Source: Seonamhaeicola sediminis (GTDB lineage: Bacteria > Bacteroidota > Bacteroidia > Flavobacteriales > Flavobacteriaceae). From it: a DNA stretch of 64,000 nucleotides. Under the pieces are notes generated by a model that did not search any database, was not told the origin of the DNA, and saw nothing but the letters and a program-made list of their open reading frames with translations. Shown piece by piece: positions 52,099 through 61,378 of the stretch. The stretch's first letter is position 1, and each line of letters starts with the position of its first letter. Both the position numbers and the translations under genes were made by a program. The stretch lies in the NCBI RefSeq assembly GCF_004358095.2, contig NZ_SMZJ02000010.1:1-64000 (forward strand). Direction: 5' to 3'.

Positions 52099-53088
52099 AT
52101 GAAAGTAGCTGTAGTTGGAGCCACTGGAATGGTAGGCGAAGTTATGCTAAAAGTTCTTGCAGAACGCAATTTCCCAATCACTGAATTAATTCCTGTTGCC
52201 TCAGAGCGTTCTGTGGGCAAAACCATTACTTATAAAGAAAATGATTATACCGTTGTTGGTTTAGAAACAGCTGTTTCTATGAAACCAGATATCGCTTTGT
52301 TTTCTGCAGGTGGTGATACATCTTTAGAGTGGGCACCTAAATTTGCTGAAGCAGGTACCACGGTTGTTGATAACTCATCGGCTTGGAGAATGGATCCCAC
52401 TAAAAAATTGGTGGTTCCCGAAATAAACGCCAATGTTTTAACTAAAGAAGATAAAATTATTGCGAATCCAAACTGTTCAACCATTCAGTTGGTAATGGCT
52501 TTAAATCCGCTTCATAAAAAGTACAACATGAAACGTGTAGTTGTTTCTACTTACCAATCCGTTTCAGGTACTGGTGTAAAAGCTGTTCGTCAATTAGAAA
52601 ACGAAATTGCTGGTATTGAAGGTGAGATGGCTTATCCTTACCCAATAGGTAGAAATGCATTACCTCATTGCGATGTTTTTTTGGAGAATGGATATACCAA
52701 AGAAGAAATGAAATTAGCCAGAGAGCCTCAAAAAATTATGGACGATAGATCATTTTCTGTGTCTGCAACTGCTGTAAGAATTCCAACAGCCGGTGGACAT
52801 TCTGAATCTGTAAACGTTGAGTTTGAAAATGATTTTGATTTAGCCGAAGTACGTCAGCTATTAAGTGACACCCCTGGTGTTGTAGTACAAGACGATTTAG
52901 CAAACAATTCATATCCTATGCCAATTTATGCACATGATAAAGACGATGTTTTTGTTGGTCGCATCCGTAGAGACGAATCGCAACCAAATACATTAAATAT
53001 GTGGATAGTTGCAGACAACTTGCGTAAAGGTGCTGCTACAAACACTATTCAAATTGCCGAATATTTAGTTGAAAATAATTTAGTATAA
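52099..53088 (+). CDS. asd: Aspartate-semialdehyde dehydrogenase
   Basis: 329-residue NADP-dependent enzyme forming aspartate semialdehyde from aspartyl phosphate, the step after aspartate kinase (encoded at 17707). The nucleotide motif VAVVGATGMVGEVMLKVL opens the protein. The catalytic Cys126 lies in IANPNCSTIQLV. The substrate region RIPTAGGHSESVNVEF carries the catalytic His. Length is typical. It stands alone between two terminators, with a -7 element TAGTTTTG 27 bases before the ATG. Confidence 0.95.
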   Translation: MKVAVVGATGMVGEVMLKVLAERNFPITELIPVASERSVGKTITYKENDYTVVGLETAVSMKPDIALFSAGGDTSLEWAPKFAEAGTTVVDNSSAWRMDPTKKLVVPEINANVLTKEDKIIANPNCSTIQLVMALNPLHKKYNMKRVVVSTYQSVSGTGVKAVRQLENEIAGIEGEMAYPYPIGRNALPHCDVFLENGYTKEEMKLAREPQKIMDDRSFSVSATAVRIPTAGGHSESVNVEFENDFDLAEVRQLLSDTPGVVVQDDLANNSYPMPIYAHDKDDVFVGRIRRDESQPNTLNMWIVADNLRKGAATNTIQIAEYLVENNLV

Positions 53089-53111
53089 TTACTTTTCATT
53101 AAAAGATTGTT

Positions 53112-53143
53112 AAAGGCTCCTGTTGACCGCAGGGGCCTTTTTA
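53112..53143 (+). terminator. Rho-independent terminator of asd
   Basis: AAAGGCTCCTG pairs with CAGGGGCCTTT (one G-T wobble) around a 7-base loop and is followed by a T-run at 53138-53142. Confidence 0.85.
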
Positions 53144-53169
53144 TTTTTGTAAAATAAATACATCAATCA

Positions 53170-55326
53170 ATGAAAAGAGTAATAATTATTGTATTATGTC
53201 TTATTATTTTAATGGCATGCAAAAATCAAACTTCAGAAAAAAATGTTATTGTTCTGAATTACCCTAAAACCAAAACTGTTAATACAGTAGACACCTATTT
53301 TGGAGTTGAAGTTAAAGATCCATATCGCTGGCTAGAAGATGATATGAGTGAGGAAACTACAAAATGGGTTGAATCTCAAAATTTAGTTACCCAGAACTAT
53401 TTAAATAAAATTCCTTTTAAAAATAAACTTAAAAAAAGGCTTTCTGAACTTTGGAATTATGAAAAAATTAGTGCGCCATTCAAAGAAGGAAACAATATTT
53501 ACTACTACAAAAACAATGGCTTGCAAAACCATTATGTACTCTACAAGAAGAAAGAAAATGGTGGGGAAGATATATTTTTAGACCCAAATTCTTTTTCCAA
53601 AGATGGTTCAACTTCTTTGGATGCAGTTAGTTTCTCTAAAAATGGAAGTTTCCTTGCATACTCAATATCTGAAGATGGAAGTGATTGGAGAAAGATTATC
53701 GTAATGGATACTGAAACTAAAGAAAATATTGGAGACACCATTTTTGATGTTAAATTCACACAGATTTCATGGTACAAAAATGAAGGATTTTACTATTCTA
53801 GTTACGATAAACCTGAAGGCAGTGAACTGTCTTCAAAAACAGACCAGCACAAAGTCTACTATCATAAATTAGGAACGTCTCAAAAAGATGATAAATTAGT
53901 TTTTGGTGGAACACCCGATGAGAAACACCGCTATATTTACGCTGGTGTAACGGAAGACGATAACTGTTTATTTATTTCACCCAGAATTTCTACTACTGGA
54001 AACAAACTTTATATAAAAGACCTATCTAAAAAGAACAGTTCTTGGATAACCATTTTAGATCATACTAAAAGTAATACTTCTGTTTTAAACAATGACGGAA
54101 GTACACTCTATTTAGTTACCAATTTAGATGCACCTAACAAACGCATTGTGAAGGTTGATGTTTCAAACCCAGCACCTGAAAATTGGGTAGACATAATCCC
54201 AGAAACTAACTTTGTGTTACAACCATCAACATCTGGAAAATATATTATTGCAGAATATATGGTTGATGCTATTTCTAAAGTAATGCAATACGATTACAAC
54301 GGGAACTTTATTCGTACTATAAAACTTCCTGGAGTTGGAAAAGCAAATGGATTTGGTTGTAAAAAAGAAGAGTCTATTGATTACTTTAGTTTTACAAACT
54401 ATAACACACCATCAAGTATTTATAAGTTCAATCTAGAAACCGGTGAAACCGAATTGTACTGGAAACCTTCTATAGAGTTTAACAGTGATGACTATGAAAG
54501 TAATCAAGTGTTTTACAACTCTAAAGATGGTACTAAAATACCTATGATTATTACTCATAAAAAAGGTATAGAGCTCAATGGTAAAAATCCAACAATCCTT
54601 TATGGTTATGGTGGTTTCAATATTAGTTTAAACCCAGGATTTAGTATTGCTATGGCTGTTTGGATGGAACAGGGTGGTATTTATGCGGTCCCAAATATTC
54701 GTGGTGGTGGTGAATATGGCAAAAAATGGCATGATGCTGGTATTAAAACTAAAAAGCAAAATGTGTTTGACGATTTCATTACGGCTGGAGAATATTTAAT
54801 TGAAAACCAATATACCTCTTCAGAATATTTAGCTATTCGTGGTGGTTCTAACGGTGGCCTTTTGGTAGGTGCTGTTATGACACAAAGACCCGATTTAGCT
54901 AAAATAGCATTACCAGCTGTGGGTGTACTAGATATGTTACGCTACCACACGTTTACTGCTGGAGCAGGTTGGGCCTATGATTATGGAACTGCCGAAGACA
55001 GTAAGGAAATGTTTGAATACTTAAAAGCTTATTCGCCCCTGCACAATATAAATGAGGGGACCAAATATCCAGCAACCTTAATAACCACTGGCGACCATGA
55101 TGACCGTGTTGTGCCAGCACATAGTTTTAAATTTGCTGCCGAATTACAAAGTAAACAAGCGGGAAATAACCCAACTTTGATAAGAATTGAAATCGACGCT
55201 GGTCATGGCGCAGGAACCCCAGTAAGTAAAACCATTGAACAATATGCTGATATTTTTGGATTCACACTGTATAACATGGGTTTTGAAGTATTACCATACA
55301 AACCAAAGAAAAAAATTAAAGGATAA
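53170..55326 (+). CDS. Prolyl oligopeptidase family serine peptidase (S9A), lipoprotein
   Basis: 718 residues. A lipobox ILMAC with Cys17 makes it an envelope lipoprotein, unlike the cytosolic animal enzyme. The N-terminal PYRWLEDDMSEETTKWVESQN is the standard S9A start, followed by the 7-bladed propeller (about residues 90-430) that limits access to short peptides. The catalytic domain has Ser560 in RGGSNGGLLVG, Asp in GDHDDRVVPAHS (642-653) and His679 in DAGHGAG. It cleaves peptides after Pro. Downstream is a terminator. Probably used in periplasmic peptide degradation (inference). Confidence 0.94.
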   Translation: MKRVIIIVLCLIILMACKNQTSEKNVIVLNYPKTKTVNTVDTYFGVEVKDPYRWLEDDMSEETTKWVESQNLVTQNYLNKIPFKNKLKKRLSELWNYEKISAPFKEGNNIYYYKNNGLQNHYVLYKKKENGGEDIFLDPNSFSKDGSTSLDAVSFSKNGSFLAYSISEDGSDWRKIIVMDTETKENIGDTIFDVKFTQISWYKNEGFYYSSYDKPEGSELSSKTDQHKVYYHKLGTSQKDDKLVFGGTPDEKHRYIYAGVTEDDNCLFISPRISTTGNKLYIKDLSKKNSSWITILDHTKSNTSVLNNDGSTLYLVTNLDAPNKRIVKVDVSNPAPENWVDIIPETNFVLQPSTSGKYIIAEYMVDAISKVMQYDYNGNFIRTIKLPGVGKANGFGCKKEESIDYFSFTNYNTPSSIYKFNLETGETELYWKPSIEFNSDDYESNQVFYNSKDGTKIPMIITHKKGIELNGKNPTILYGYGGFNISLNPGFSIAMAVWMEQGGIYAVPNIRGGGEYGKKWHDAGIKTKKQNVFDDFITAGEYLIENQYTSSEYLAIRGGSNGGLLVGAVMTQRPDLAKIALPAVGVLDMLRYHTFTAGAGWAYDYGTAEDSKEMFEYLKAYSPLHNINEGTKYPATLITTGDHDDRVVPAHSFKFAAELQSKQAGNNPTLIRIEIDAGHGAGTPVSKTIEQYADIFGFTLYNMGFEVLPYKPKKKIKG

Positions 55327-55345
55327 ATTATAAACCGCAAACCCT

Positions 55346-55377
55346 AAATCTGCTAAAATTTTGGGCAGATTTTTTTT
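55346..55377 (+). terminator. Rho-independent terminator of the prolyl oligopeptidase gene
   Basis: AAATCTGC (55346-55353) pairs with GCAGATTT (55365-55372) and is followed by a T-run. The right arm overlaps the promoter of the next gene. Confidence 0.8.
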
Positions 55378-55389
55378 ATACTATTTTTG
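55361..55389 (+). promoter_or_regulatory. Promoter of the ABC ATPase gene, giving a nearly leaderless mRNA
   Basis: TTG at 55361-55363 and a consensus TATTTTTG at 55382-55389 are 18 bases apart. Transcription would start near 55396 and the ATG is at 55397, so the mRNA would have almost no leader. No Shine-Dalgarno-like sequence stands before the ATG. Confidence 0.6.
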
Positions 55390-55396
55390 CAACTTT

Positions 55397-56311
55397 ATGC
55401 TTCAGGTAAAAAACATATCGTTTGGTTACAACAAAAAGAAAGTTCTAAAAAATATAGACTTTACAATCAATACAGGAGAACATCTCTCTATTATTGGTGA
55501 AAGTGGTTCTGGTAAAAGTACTTTGTTAAAATTACTGTACGGAGAATATGATTTAAATGAGGGCGAAATATTTTGGAACAAAACTAAAATTCTTGGTCCA
55601 GCATTCAATTTGATTGTTGGTTATGACTTCATGAAATACGTCGCTCAGGAGTTTGATTTAATGCCATTTACCACCGTAGCCGAAAATATTGGTGAATTTC
55701 TTTCTAATTTCTACCCAGAAGAAAAACAAAAAAGAGTTGAAGAATTATTAGAAGTTGTTCAATTATCAACTTTTGCAAATACCAAAGTAAAACTATTAAG
55801 TGGTGGACAAAAGCAACGAGTAGCTTTAGCTAGAGCTATAGCAAAACAACCTGAAATTATTTTGCTTGATGAACCTTTTAGCCATATTGATAACTTTAAA
55901 AAGCAATCTTTAAGGCGAAGTTTATTCAAATACCTAAAGAATAAAAACATCACTTGTATTGTTGCTACTCACGATAAAGACGATGCCATATCTTTTTCAG
56001 ATAAAATGATTGTACTTCACAATAGCGAAATTATTGCTAGCGATACACCCCAGCAATTATACAATAACCCTAAAACACCATTAATTGCATCCTTTTTTGG
56101 CGAATTTAATGTTATAGAACCCTATGGTATTGTATATTCCCATCAAATTAAAGTGGTAGAAAATTCTAGTCTAAAAGCAACAGTAAAGCAATCCTACTAT
56201 AAAGGAAATTACTATTTAATTGAAGCTAATATGAATGAACAAAACCTGTTATTCAAATATTATAAAGAGCTTAAAAAAGGGCAAGAAGTAGCTTTGAGTA
56301 TTCATAAATAA
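55397..56311 (+). CDS. Solitary ABC transporter ATP-binding protein
   Basis: About 304 residues from the ATG at 55397 (MLQVKNISFGYNKKK); a longer in-frame start at 55361 lies upstream of the promoter. All ATPase motifs are present: Walker A GESGSGKST (34-42), signature LSGGQKQR, Walker B EIILLDEP and the His switch VATHDKDD. Residues 240-304 are an extra C-terminal domain. The full form resembles importers of the PotA/FbpC type, but no permease or binding protein is adjacent, so the partner and the substrate are unknown. Confidence 0.88.
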   Translation: MLQVKNISFGYNKKKVLKNIDFTINTGEHLSIIGESGSGKSTLLKLLYGEYDLNEGEIFWNKTKILGPAFNLIVGYDFMKYVAQEFDLMPFTTVAENIGEFLSNFYPEEKQKRVEELLEVVQLSTFANTKVKLLSGGQKQRVALARAIAKQPEIILLDEPFSHIDNFKKQSLRRSLFKYLKNKNITCIVATHDKDDAISFSDKMIVLHNSEIIASDTPQQLYNNPKTPLIASFFGEFNVIEPYGIVYSHQIKVVENSSLKATVKQSYYKGNYYLIEANMNEQNLLFKYYKELKKGQEVALSIHK

Positions 56312-56761
56312 TCACCCTATTTTCTCGATTATAAACTCCTGATTTCTAAACCTTATTAAATCTCCAACTGTTTTACCCATCAATAATTCTCCAATAGGTG
56401 TACTTGGTGAGATTGCATAAAAAGTCTCTTTTTCAATATTTAATTTACCAGCACTAATAGCAATAAAATAATTCAATTTTGATGTATTAACCAAACTGCC
56501 TAAACTAACAGCATTTGATGTTCTAGTAATGTCTATTTTAGTAAGCGCCTCTTGTGTTTTCTGAATTTCGGATAATTGATTACCAACTTTTTCACGCTCT
56601 AATTGCAACATTGCTCTACCTGTTTCATGCTTATCTCCTGCAGAACTTTTAGTTTCAGTAGTTAATGATTCTTGTATTTCATTAATAGTGCTTTTAACCG
56701 TTTGTAATCTATTTGCAATAAACACTTCGCACTTTTTGTATAGTTGTTGTTTGATATTCAT
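56312..56761 (-). CDS. GreA/GreB-like protein
   Basis: 149 residues. The N-terminal half is a coiled-coil hairpin (INEIQESLTTETKSS, RAMLQLEREKVGNQLSEIQ). The C-terminal half has the GreA/GreB C-domain block: AISPSTPIGELLMGKTVGDLIRFR, compared with SPIGxALLGKxxGDxV in GreA. It could bind the RNA polymerase secondary channel, but the acidic pair usually at the hairpin tip was not verified and it is smaller than GreA (about 158). Function uncertain. Stop-to-stop contact with the ABC gene; the start is one base from the oxidoreductase stop. Confidence 0.72.
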   Translation of the reverse strand: MNIKQQLYKKCEVFIANRLQTVKSTINEIQESLTTETKSSAGDKHETGRAMLQLEREKVGNQLSEIQKTQEALTKIDITRTSNAVSLGSLVNTSKLNYFIAISAGKLNIEKETFYAISPSTPIGELLMGKTVGDLIRFRNQEFIIEKIG

Positions 56762-57871
56762 TTAAACTAAATCTGCTAATTCTTTTCCAATTAAACTTCC
56801 AATGGCAATACCCATACCTCCAAGTCTGACACCACAAAACACATTATTGCTTAATTGTTTTACAATAGCTTCCTTTTTATTTCCAACACCCATAATACCG
56901 CTCCAACGATGATCAATTTCAAAATTGGTGTTTGGTAAAATGGTTGTTTTTAAAAGGTTTTCTAACGTCTCTTGAATATGATATGCCTGACCAAATTCAG
57001 TTGTAGATTCTCCTTTAAAATCCAAGTGTCTACCTCCTCCTAGTAAAATTCTATTTTTAAAATTTCTAAAATAGTAGTAACCTCTATCCAAATGAAAAGT
57101 TCCTGTAATATGCAAATCTTTTATGGGTTTGGTTATTAAAACTTGTGCTCTTGCAGGTGTAACTTTTTCATTGAGTATTTCTGATGTAAAACCATTGGTT
57201 GCTAATAATAACTTTGATGAGGAAAACTCAAACAGATTGGCTTGTATTTTGACAGAATTACTATCCTCTGAAAAAGACTTAACCAATATACTATTAAGTA
57301 TTTTGATGCCTTTATTAAGTGCTAAATTCAGGAGGGATACCATCATTTTACCAGTATCTATCTGCCCCTCATAAGAGTTAAAAATATACTGCTCCTCAAT
57401 ATTCTTAAAACCTAGCCTATTGGTTTTTATTGTAAATACATCCTCTTTGAAAATAGGTTTTAAAAGTTCATTGACATATTCCTTTTTAGACAGGCACGTA
57501 TCTAATAACCCGTCATTTTTAAAAAACAATTCATAGCCTCCGTTTTGTTGAAAGTCGATATTAGAGTCGCTCAATGTATCTCGTAATAGATGCAAACCAT
57601 CTACACGCTTTTGTAAAAGTTTAACAACCTCTTCTTCAGAATGGATTTTTAAATCGTCTAGAATTTCGCTTAAACTTCCAAAACATGCAAAACCTGCATT
57701 TTTTGTACTAGCTCCTTGTGGTAATACCCCTTTTTCTAATATTAAAATATTTGATTTAGGAAATCTTTCCTTTAATTTTAAAGCACAACTAAGACCAACA
57801 ATACCACTACCAACAATAGTATAGTCAATATTAGTTAACCAACTTTTTATTTCCCAATAGGATAAGTTCAT
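56762..57871 (-). CDS. FAD-dependent oxidoreductase (DAO family)
   Basis: 369-residue D-amino-acid-oxidase-type flavoprotein. TIVGSGIVGLSCALKLKERFP is the FAD Rossmann motif near residue 18, and LEKGVLPQGASTKNAGFACFG is the flavin-contacting block of sarcosine/glycine/D-amino acid oxidases. RGYYYFRNFKNRILLGGGRH and FCGVRLGGMGIAIGSLIGKEL complete the family pattern. An amine or amino acid is the probable substrate, not identifiable here. It forms a two-gene operon with the GreA/B-like gene, with adjacent stop and start. Confidence 0.85.
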   Translation of the reverse strand: MNLSYWEIKSWLTNIDYTIVGSGIVGLSCALKLKERFPKSNILILEKGVLPQGASTKNAGFACFGSLSEILDDLKIHSEEEVVKLLQKRVDGLHLLRDTLSDSNIDFQQNGGYELFFKNDGLLDTCLSKKEYVNELLKPIFKEDVFTIKTNRLGFKNIEEQYIFNSYEGQIDTGKMMVSLLNLALNKGIKILNSILVKSFSEDSNSVKIQANLFEFSSSKLLLATNGFTSEILNEKVTPARAQVLITKPIKDLHITGTFHLDRGYYYFRNFKNRILLGGGRHLDFKGESTTEFGQAYHIQETLENLLKTTILPNTNFEIDHRWSGIMGVGNKKEAIVKQLSNNVFCGVRLGGMGIAIGSLIGKELADLV

Positions 57872-57946
57872 GATACTAAGTTAGTGCTTTTGCGTTAAGG
57901 ATAGAAATGGTATGCTTTTATGAGGTACTATTAAAAGATACAACCC

Positions 57947-57969
57947 TTCCACTTCGCTCAGGACAAACT
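57947..57969. repeat. Short dispersed-repeat-like fragment
   Basis: CTTCCACTTCGCTCAGGACA stands out from its AT-rich surroundings. Similar short stretches recur in Flavobacteriaceae genomes as I remember them. Only one copy is in this window, so this is a weak call. Confidence 0.3.
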
Positions 57970-58007
57970 ACTAACTCTAATTTTATAATGCATAGAAAGA
58001 CCATAAA

Positions 58008-58035
58008 AAAACTCCGAAATTGCTTTCGGAGTTTT
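58008..58035 (-). terminator. Rho-independent terminator of the accB-accC unit
   Basis: AAAACTCCGAAA (58008-58019) and TTTCGGAGTTTT (58024-58035) form a perfect 12-pair stem with a 4-base loop, followed on the minus strand by a T-run. Confidence 0.9.
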
Positions 58036-58038
58036 AAT

Positions 58039-59394
58039 TTATTCATCTTCAGAAATATGTTTTATTTTGAAGTCTTCCATAAATTTAGTGGTGTAATTAC
58101 CTGCTAAATAATCTGGATGCTCCATGAGTTGCCTGTGGAATGGAATAGTTGTTTTTATACCTTCTATAACAAACTCATCCAAAGCACGTTTCATCTTGTT
58201 GATGGCTTCCTCTCTAGTTTGTGCTGTTGTGATTAACTTTGCAATCATTGAGTCATAATTTGGTGGAATAGAATATCCTGCATATACATGGGTATCTAAT
58301 CTAACACCATGTCCTCCCGGTGCATGAAGTGTGGTAATCTTCCCTGGTGAAGGTCTAAAATCATTAAACGGATCTTCGGCATTAATTCTACATTCAATAG
58401 AGTGTAAATTTGGCATATAATTCTTTCCAGAAATTGGCACACCCGCTGCCACCAATATTTGCTCTCGTATTAAATCGAAATCAATGACCTGCTCTGTAAT
58501 TGGGTGCTCTACTTGAATACGTGTATTCATTTCCATAAAGTAGAAGTTACGGTGTTTATCAACCAAAAACTCTACTGTTCCTGCTCCTTCGTACTTAATA
58601 TATTCTGCAGCTCGTACTGCGGCTTCTCCCATTTTTTGACGAAGCTCATCGGTCATAAATGGAGATGGTACTTCTTCAGTTAATTTTTGATGACGGCGTT
58701 GTACTGAACAATCTCTTTCAGACAAATGACACGCTTTCCCTGTAGAATCGCCTACAATTTGAATCTCGATATGCCTTGGCTCCTCAATGAGTTTTTCCAT
58801 GTACATATCATCATTTCCAAAAGCGGCTTTACTTTCTTGCCTTGCAGAATCCCAAGCGGCTTTAAGGTTTTCTTTTTTGAAAACACCACGCATCCCTTTA
58901 CCACCACCTCCGGCTGAGGCTTTTAGCATTACAGGATAACCTACTTCTTCCGCCAGTTTCTCACATTCTTCATAAGATTCAATAACACCATCACTTCCAG
59001 GAACACAGGGTACACCCGCAGCTTTCATAGTTGCTTTAGCGTTAGCCTTGTCTCCCATTTTATCAATCATTTCTGGTGAAGCTCCAATAAATTTAATACC
59101 GTGCTCTGAACAAATTTTTGAAAACTTAGCGTTTTCGGATAAGAATCCGTATCCGGGATGAATAGCATCTGCATTGGTAATTTCGGCAGCAGCTATAATA
59201 TTGGACATTTTAAGATAAGATTCACTACTTGGTGCTGGTCCTATACAAACAGCTTCATCGGCAAACTTAACGTGCAAACTTTCTTCATCTACCTTAGAAT
59301 AAACTGCAACAGTTTTAATGCCCATTTCTTTACAGGTTCTAATAACACGTAGTGCTATTTCTCCCCTATTGGCTACTAATATTTTTTTAAACAT
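58039..59394 (-). CDS. accC: Acetyl-CoA carboxylase, biotin carboxylase subunit
   Basis: 451-residue ATP-grasp enzyme that carboxylates the biotin on AccB, the first step of fatty-acid synthesis. Signatures are [21 protein letters not shown] at the start (given here as the [12 protein letters not shown] block), the ATP lid [28 protein letters not shown], and [16 protein letters not shown] with the catalytic region. Length is typical. It follows accB with a 75-base gap holding a long hairpin, and precedes a terminator. Confidence 0.96.
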   Translation of the reverse strand: MFKKILVANRGEIALRVIRTCKEMGIKTVAVYSKVDEESLHVKFADEAVCIGPAPSSESYLKMSNIIAAAEITNADAIHPGYGFLSENAKFSKICSEHGIKFIGASPEMIDKMGDKANAKATMKAAGVPCVPGSDGVIESYEECEKLAEEVGYPVMLKASAGGGGKGMRGVFKKENLKAAWDSARQESKAAFGNDDMYMEKLIEEPRHIEIQIVGDSTGKACHLSERDCSVQRRHQKLTEEVPSPFMTDELRQKMGEAAVRAAEYIKYEGAGTVEFLVDKHRNFYFMEMNTRIQVEHPITEQVIDFDLIREQILVAAGVPISGKNYMPNLHSIECRINAEDPFNDFRPSPGKITTLHAPGGHGVRLDTHVYAGYSIPPNYDSMIAKLITTAQTREEAINKMKRALDEFVIEGIKTTIPFHRQLMEHPDYLAGNYTTKFMEDFKIKHISEDE

Positions 59395-59410
59395 AACTTA
59401 TAGTTATTTA

Positions 59411-59467
59411 AAATTTCAAATTCCAAATTCCTTCAAATTGGGACTTGTTTTTTGGAATTTTAAATTT
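59411..59467 (-). other. Long intercistronic hairpin between accB and accC
   Basis: A 17-base arm starting AAATTTCAAATT (59411-59427) pairs with 59451-59467 with a single mismatch, loop of 23. It fills the whole accB-accC gap and could set the AccB:AccC ratio. Confidence 0.65.
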
Positions 59468-59469
59468 GG

Positions 59470-59961
59470 TTATGAAGGGTCTACTAAGAATAACGGTTGA
59501 TCAAACTCTACTGGAGAAGAATCATCAACTAAAATTTTCACTATTTTTCCAGAAACTTCAGATTCAATTTCATTGAAAAGTTTCATAGCTTCAATAATAC
59601 AAAGCACATCGCCTTCTGCAATGGTTTGACCTACTTCAACAAATAAAGGTTTATCTGGTGATGGTTTTCTGTAGAAAGTACCAATTATTGGTGATTTAAT
59701 TGTAATATATTTTGAATCATCAGTGGCAGGTGCTGCAGATTCTTGAGCTACCGGTGCAGCTGGAGCAGCTTCAACAGGAGCTGCTGGCATAGCAACTGGT
59801 TGTTGTGCTATCTGTGGAGCAGGAACTTGTTGAACAATAGTTGTTTCAGTATCCGTTCCTGTTTTTATAGTGATTTTTACATCATCCATTTCCAATTTAA
59901 CCTCGCTTGCACCAGACTTGGCAACAAACCTGATTAGGTTTTGAATCTCTTTAATATCCAT
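59470..59961 (-). CDS. accB: Acetyl-CoA carboxylase, biotin carboxyl carrier protein
   Basis: 163 residues. The N-terminal helix region ([26 protein letters not shown]) is followed by an Ala/Pro/Val-rich flexible linker (about 45-80) and the C-terminal biotinyl domain. The biotin Lys is Lys127 in [12 protein letters not shown], and the thumb region [14 protein letters not shown] is present. Length and layout match BCCP. It precedes accC and follows fabH by 22 bases. Confidence 0.96.
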   Translation of the reverse strand: MDIKEIQNLIRFVAKSGASEVKLEMDDVKITIKTGTDTETTIVQQVPAPQIAQQPVAMPAAPVEAAPAAPVAQESAAPATDDSKYITIKSPIIGTFYRKPSPDKPLFVEVGQTIAEGDVLCIIEAMKLFNEIESEVSGKIVKILVDDSSPVEFDQPLFLVDPS

Positions 59962-59983
59962 AATTTTACTAATTAGTTAATGG

Positions 59984-60985
59984 TTAGTTATCTGAATTAT
60001 ATGCCCATTTTAAATAAATGGCTCCCCAATTAAATCCGCCACCAAAGGCAGCAAATATAATATTATCTCCTTTTTTAAGCTGTGATTCGTAGTCGTGTAA
60101 TAATAACGGTAAGGTAGCAGATGTAGTATTTCCATACTTGTGAATATTCATCATTACCTTTTCATGCTCTAGTTCCATTCTATCTGCTGTAGCATCAATG
60201 ATACGCTTGTTTGCTTGATGTGCCGTTAACCATGCTATGTCTTCTTTGGTTAAATTATTGCGCCCCATCACTTTCATGGTGGCATCAGCCATATTAAAGA
60301 CTGCGTTTTTAAATACTGTTCTACCTTCTTGGAAAGCATATTGCCCACCTTGGTCTATAGCCTCATGTGTTATAGGGTGTATAGAACCTCCGTAGGTAGC
60401 TTGTAGAAATTCTCTGCCAGTACCATCACTTCTTAAATATTCATCTTGCAACCCTAAACCTTCTTCATTAGGTTCAAATAAAACCGCACCACCGCCATCT
60501 CCAAAAATAATACAAGTGGCTCTGTCTTTGTAATTAATTAAAGAAGACATTTTATCGGCTCCAATCAAAAGTACTTTTTTGTATTTACCAGACTCTACGT
60601 AACTAGCAGCTACTGACATTCCATATAAAAAGCTAGAGCAGGCGGCATCCATATCAAAAGAAAAAGCGTTGGTTGCTCCTATCTCAGAAGCTGTATAAGC
60701 TGCCGTTGATGCTGCTTTCATGTCTGGTGTTGCAGTGGCAACAATAACCAGTTCTATTTCTTTAGGGTTTAATCCTTTTTTATTTATTAAGTTTTGTGCT
60801 GCTTTAATGGCAAGAAAAGAAGTGCCTTTACCTTCTTCTTTAAGAATTCTTCGTTCTTTAATTCCTGTTCTGCTGGTAATCCATTCATCATTTGTATCAA
60901 CCATAGTCTCAAGAATTTGATTGGTCAACACATATTCGGGCACATAGCCCCCCACAGCTGTAATTGCCGCTGAAATTTTACTCAT
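59984..60985 (-). CDS. fabH: Beta-ketoacyl-ACP synthase III
   Basis: 333-residue enzyme that condenses acetyl- or branched acyl-CoA with malonyl-ACP to start fatty acids. Catalytic Cys116 lies in DMDAACSSFLYGM, His in WLTAHQANKRII and Asn in NIHKYGNTTSAT. GIKERRILKEEG with the conserved Arg contacts CoA. Length is typical. It heads the fabH-accB-accC operon. In many bacteria it lies directly behind rpmF; here a terminator hairpin at 61126 separates them. Confidence 0.95.
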   Translation of the reverse strand: MSKISAAITAVGGYVPEYVLTNQILETMVDTNDEWITSRTGIKERRILKEEGKGTSFLAIKAAQNLINKKGLNPKEIELVIVATATPDMKAASTAAYTASEIGATNAFSFDMDAACSSFLYGMSVAASYVESGKYKKVLLIGADKMSSLINYKDRATCIIFGDGGGAVLFEPNEEGLGLQDEYLRSDGTGREFLQATYGGSIHPITHEAIDQGGQYAFQEGRTVFKNAVFNMADATMKVMGRNNLTKEDIAWLTAHQANKRIIDATADRMELEHEKVMMNIHKYGNTTSATLPLLLHDYESQLKKGDNIIFAAFGGGFNWGAIYLKWAYNSDN

Positions 60986-61125
60986 AAACTAAGCGTTAAA
61001 TTGACTAAAAAATCACTAAAATTTAACAAAACAATGTAAAATTTGGTGAAAACTACTAAATTTTAGCGTAATAACACACAAATATGTTTGTTTTTGCTTT
61101 TTTATGTAAAAGTGTGTCATAAAAA

Positions 61126-61147
61126 AAACGCTCACAAGTGAGCGTTT
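61126..61147 (-). terminator. Rho-independent terminator of the DUF177-rpmF operon
   Basis: AAACGCTCAC (61126-61135) and GTGAGCGTTT (61138-61147) form a perfect 10-pair stem with a short loop, and the minus strand continues in a T-run (61121 side). Confidence 0.85.
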
Positions 61148-61169
61148 CATATTGTGCGCGCAAATCTTG

Positions 61170-61370
61170 TTATGCCACGTTCTCTTCTTCAGAATTGTCA
61201 ACTAACACCTGACCTCTGTAATATAATTTTCCTTCGTGCCAATGCGCTCTGTGGTATAAATGCGCTTCTCCTGTTGTAGGGCAAGTAGCAATCTGTGGCA
61301 CAGATGCTTTATAATGAGTTCTTCTCTTATCTCTTCTTGTTTTAGAGATTTTTCTCTTAGGATGTGCCAT
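61170..61370 (-). CDS. rpmF: 50S ribosomal protein L32
   Basis: 66 residues, the small basic large-subunit protein bL32. [20 protein letters not shown] is the standard start, followed by [17 protein letters not shown]. Only one Cys of the zinc-finger form remains (TCPTTG), so this is the zinc-independent type. It follows the DUF177 gene by 8 bases, an arrangement conserved over most bacteria. Confidence 0.96.
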   Translation of the reverse strand: MAHPKRKISKTRRDKRRTHYKASVPQIATCPTTGEAHLYHRAHWHEGKLYYRGQVLVDNSEEENVA

Positions 61371-61378
61371 TTTCTATA

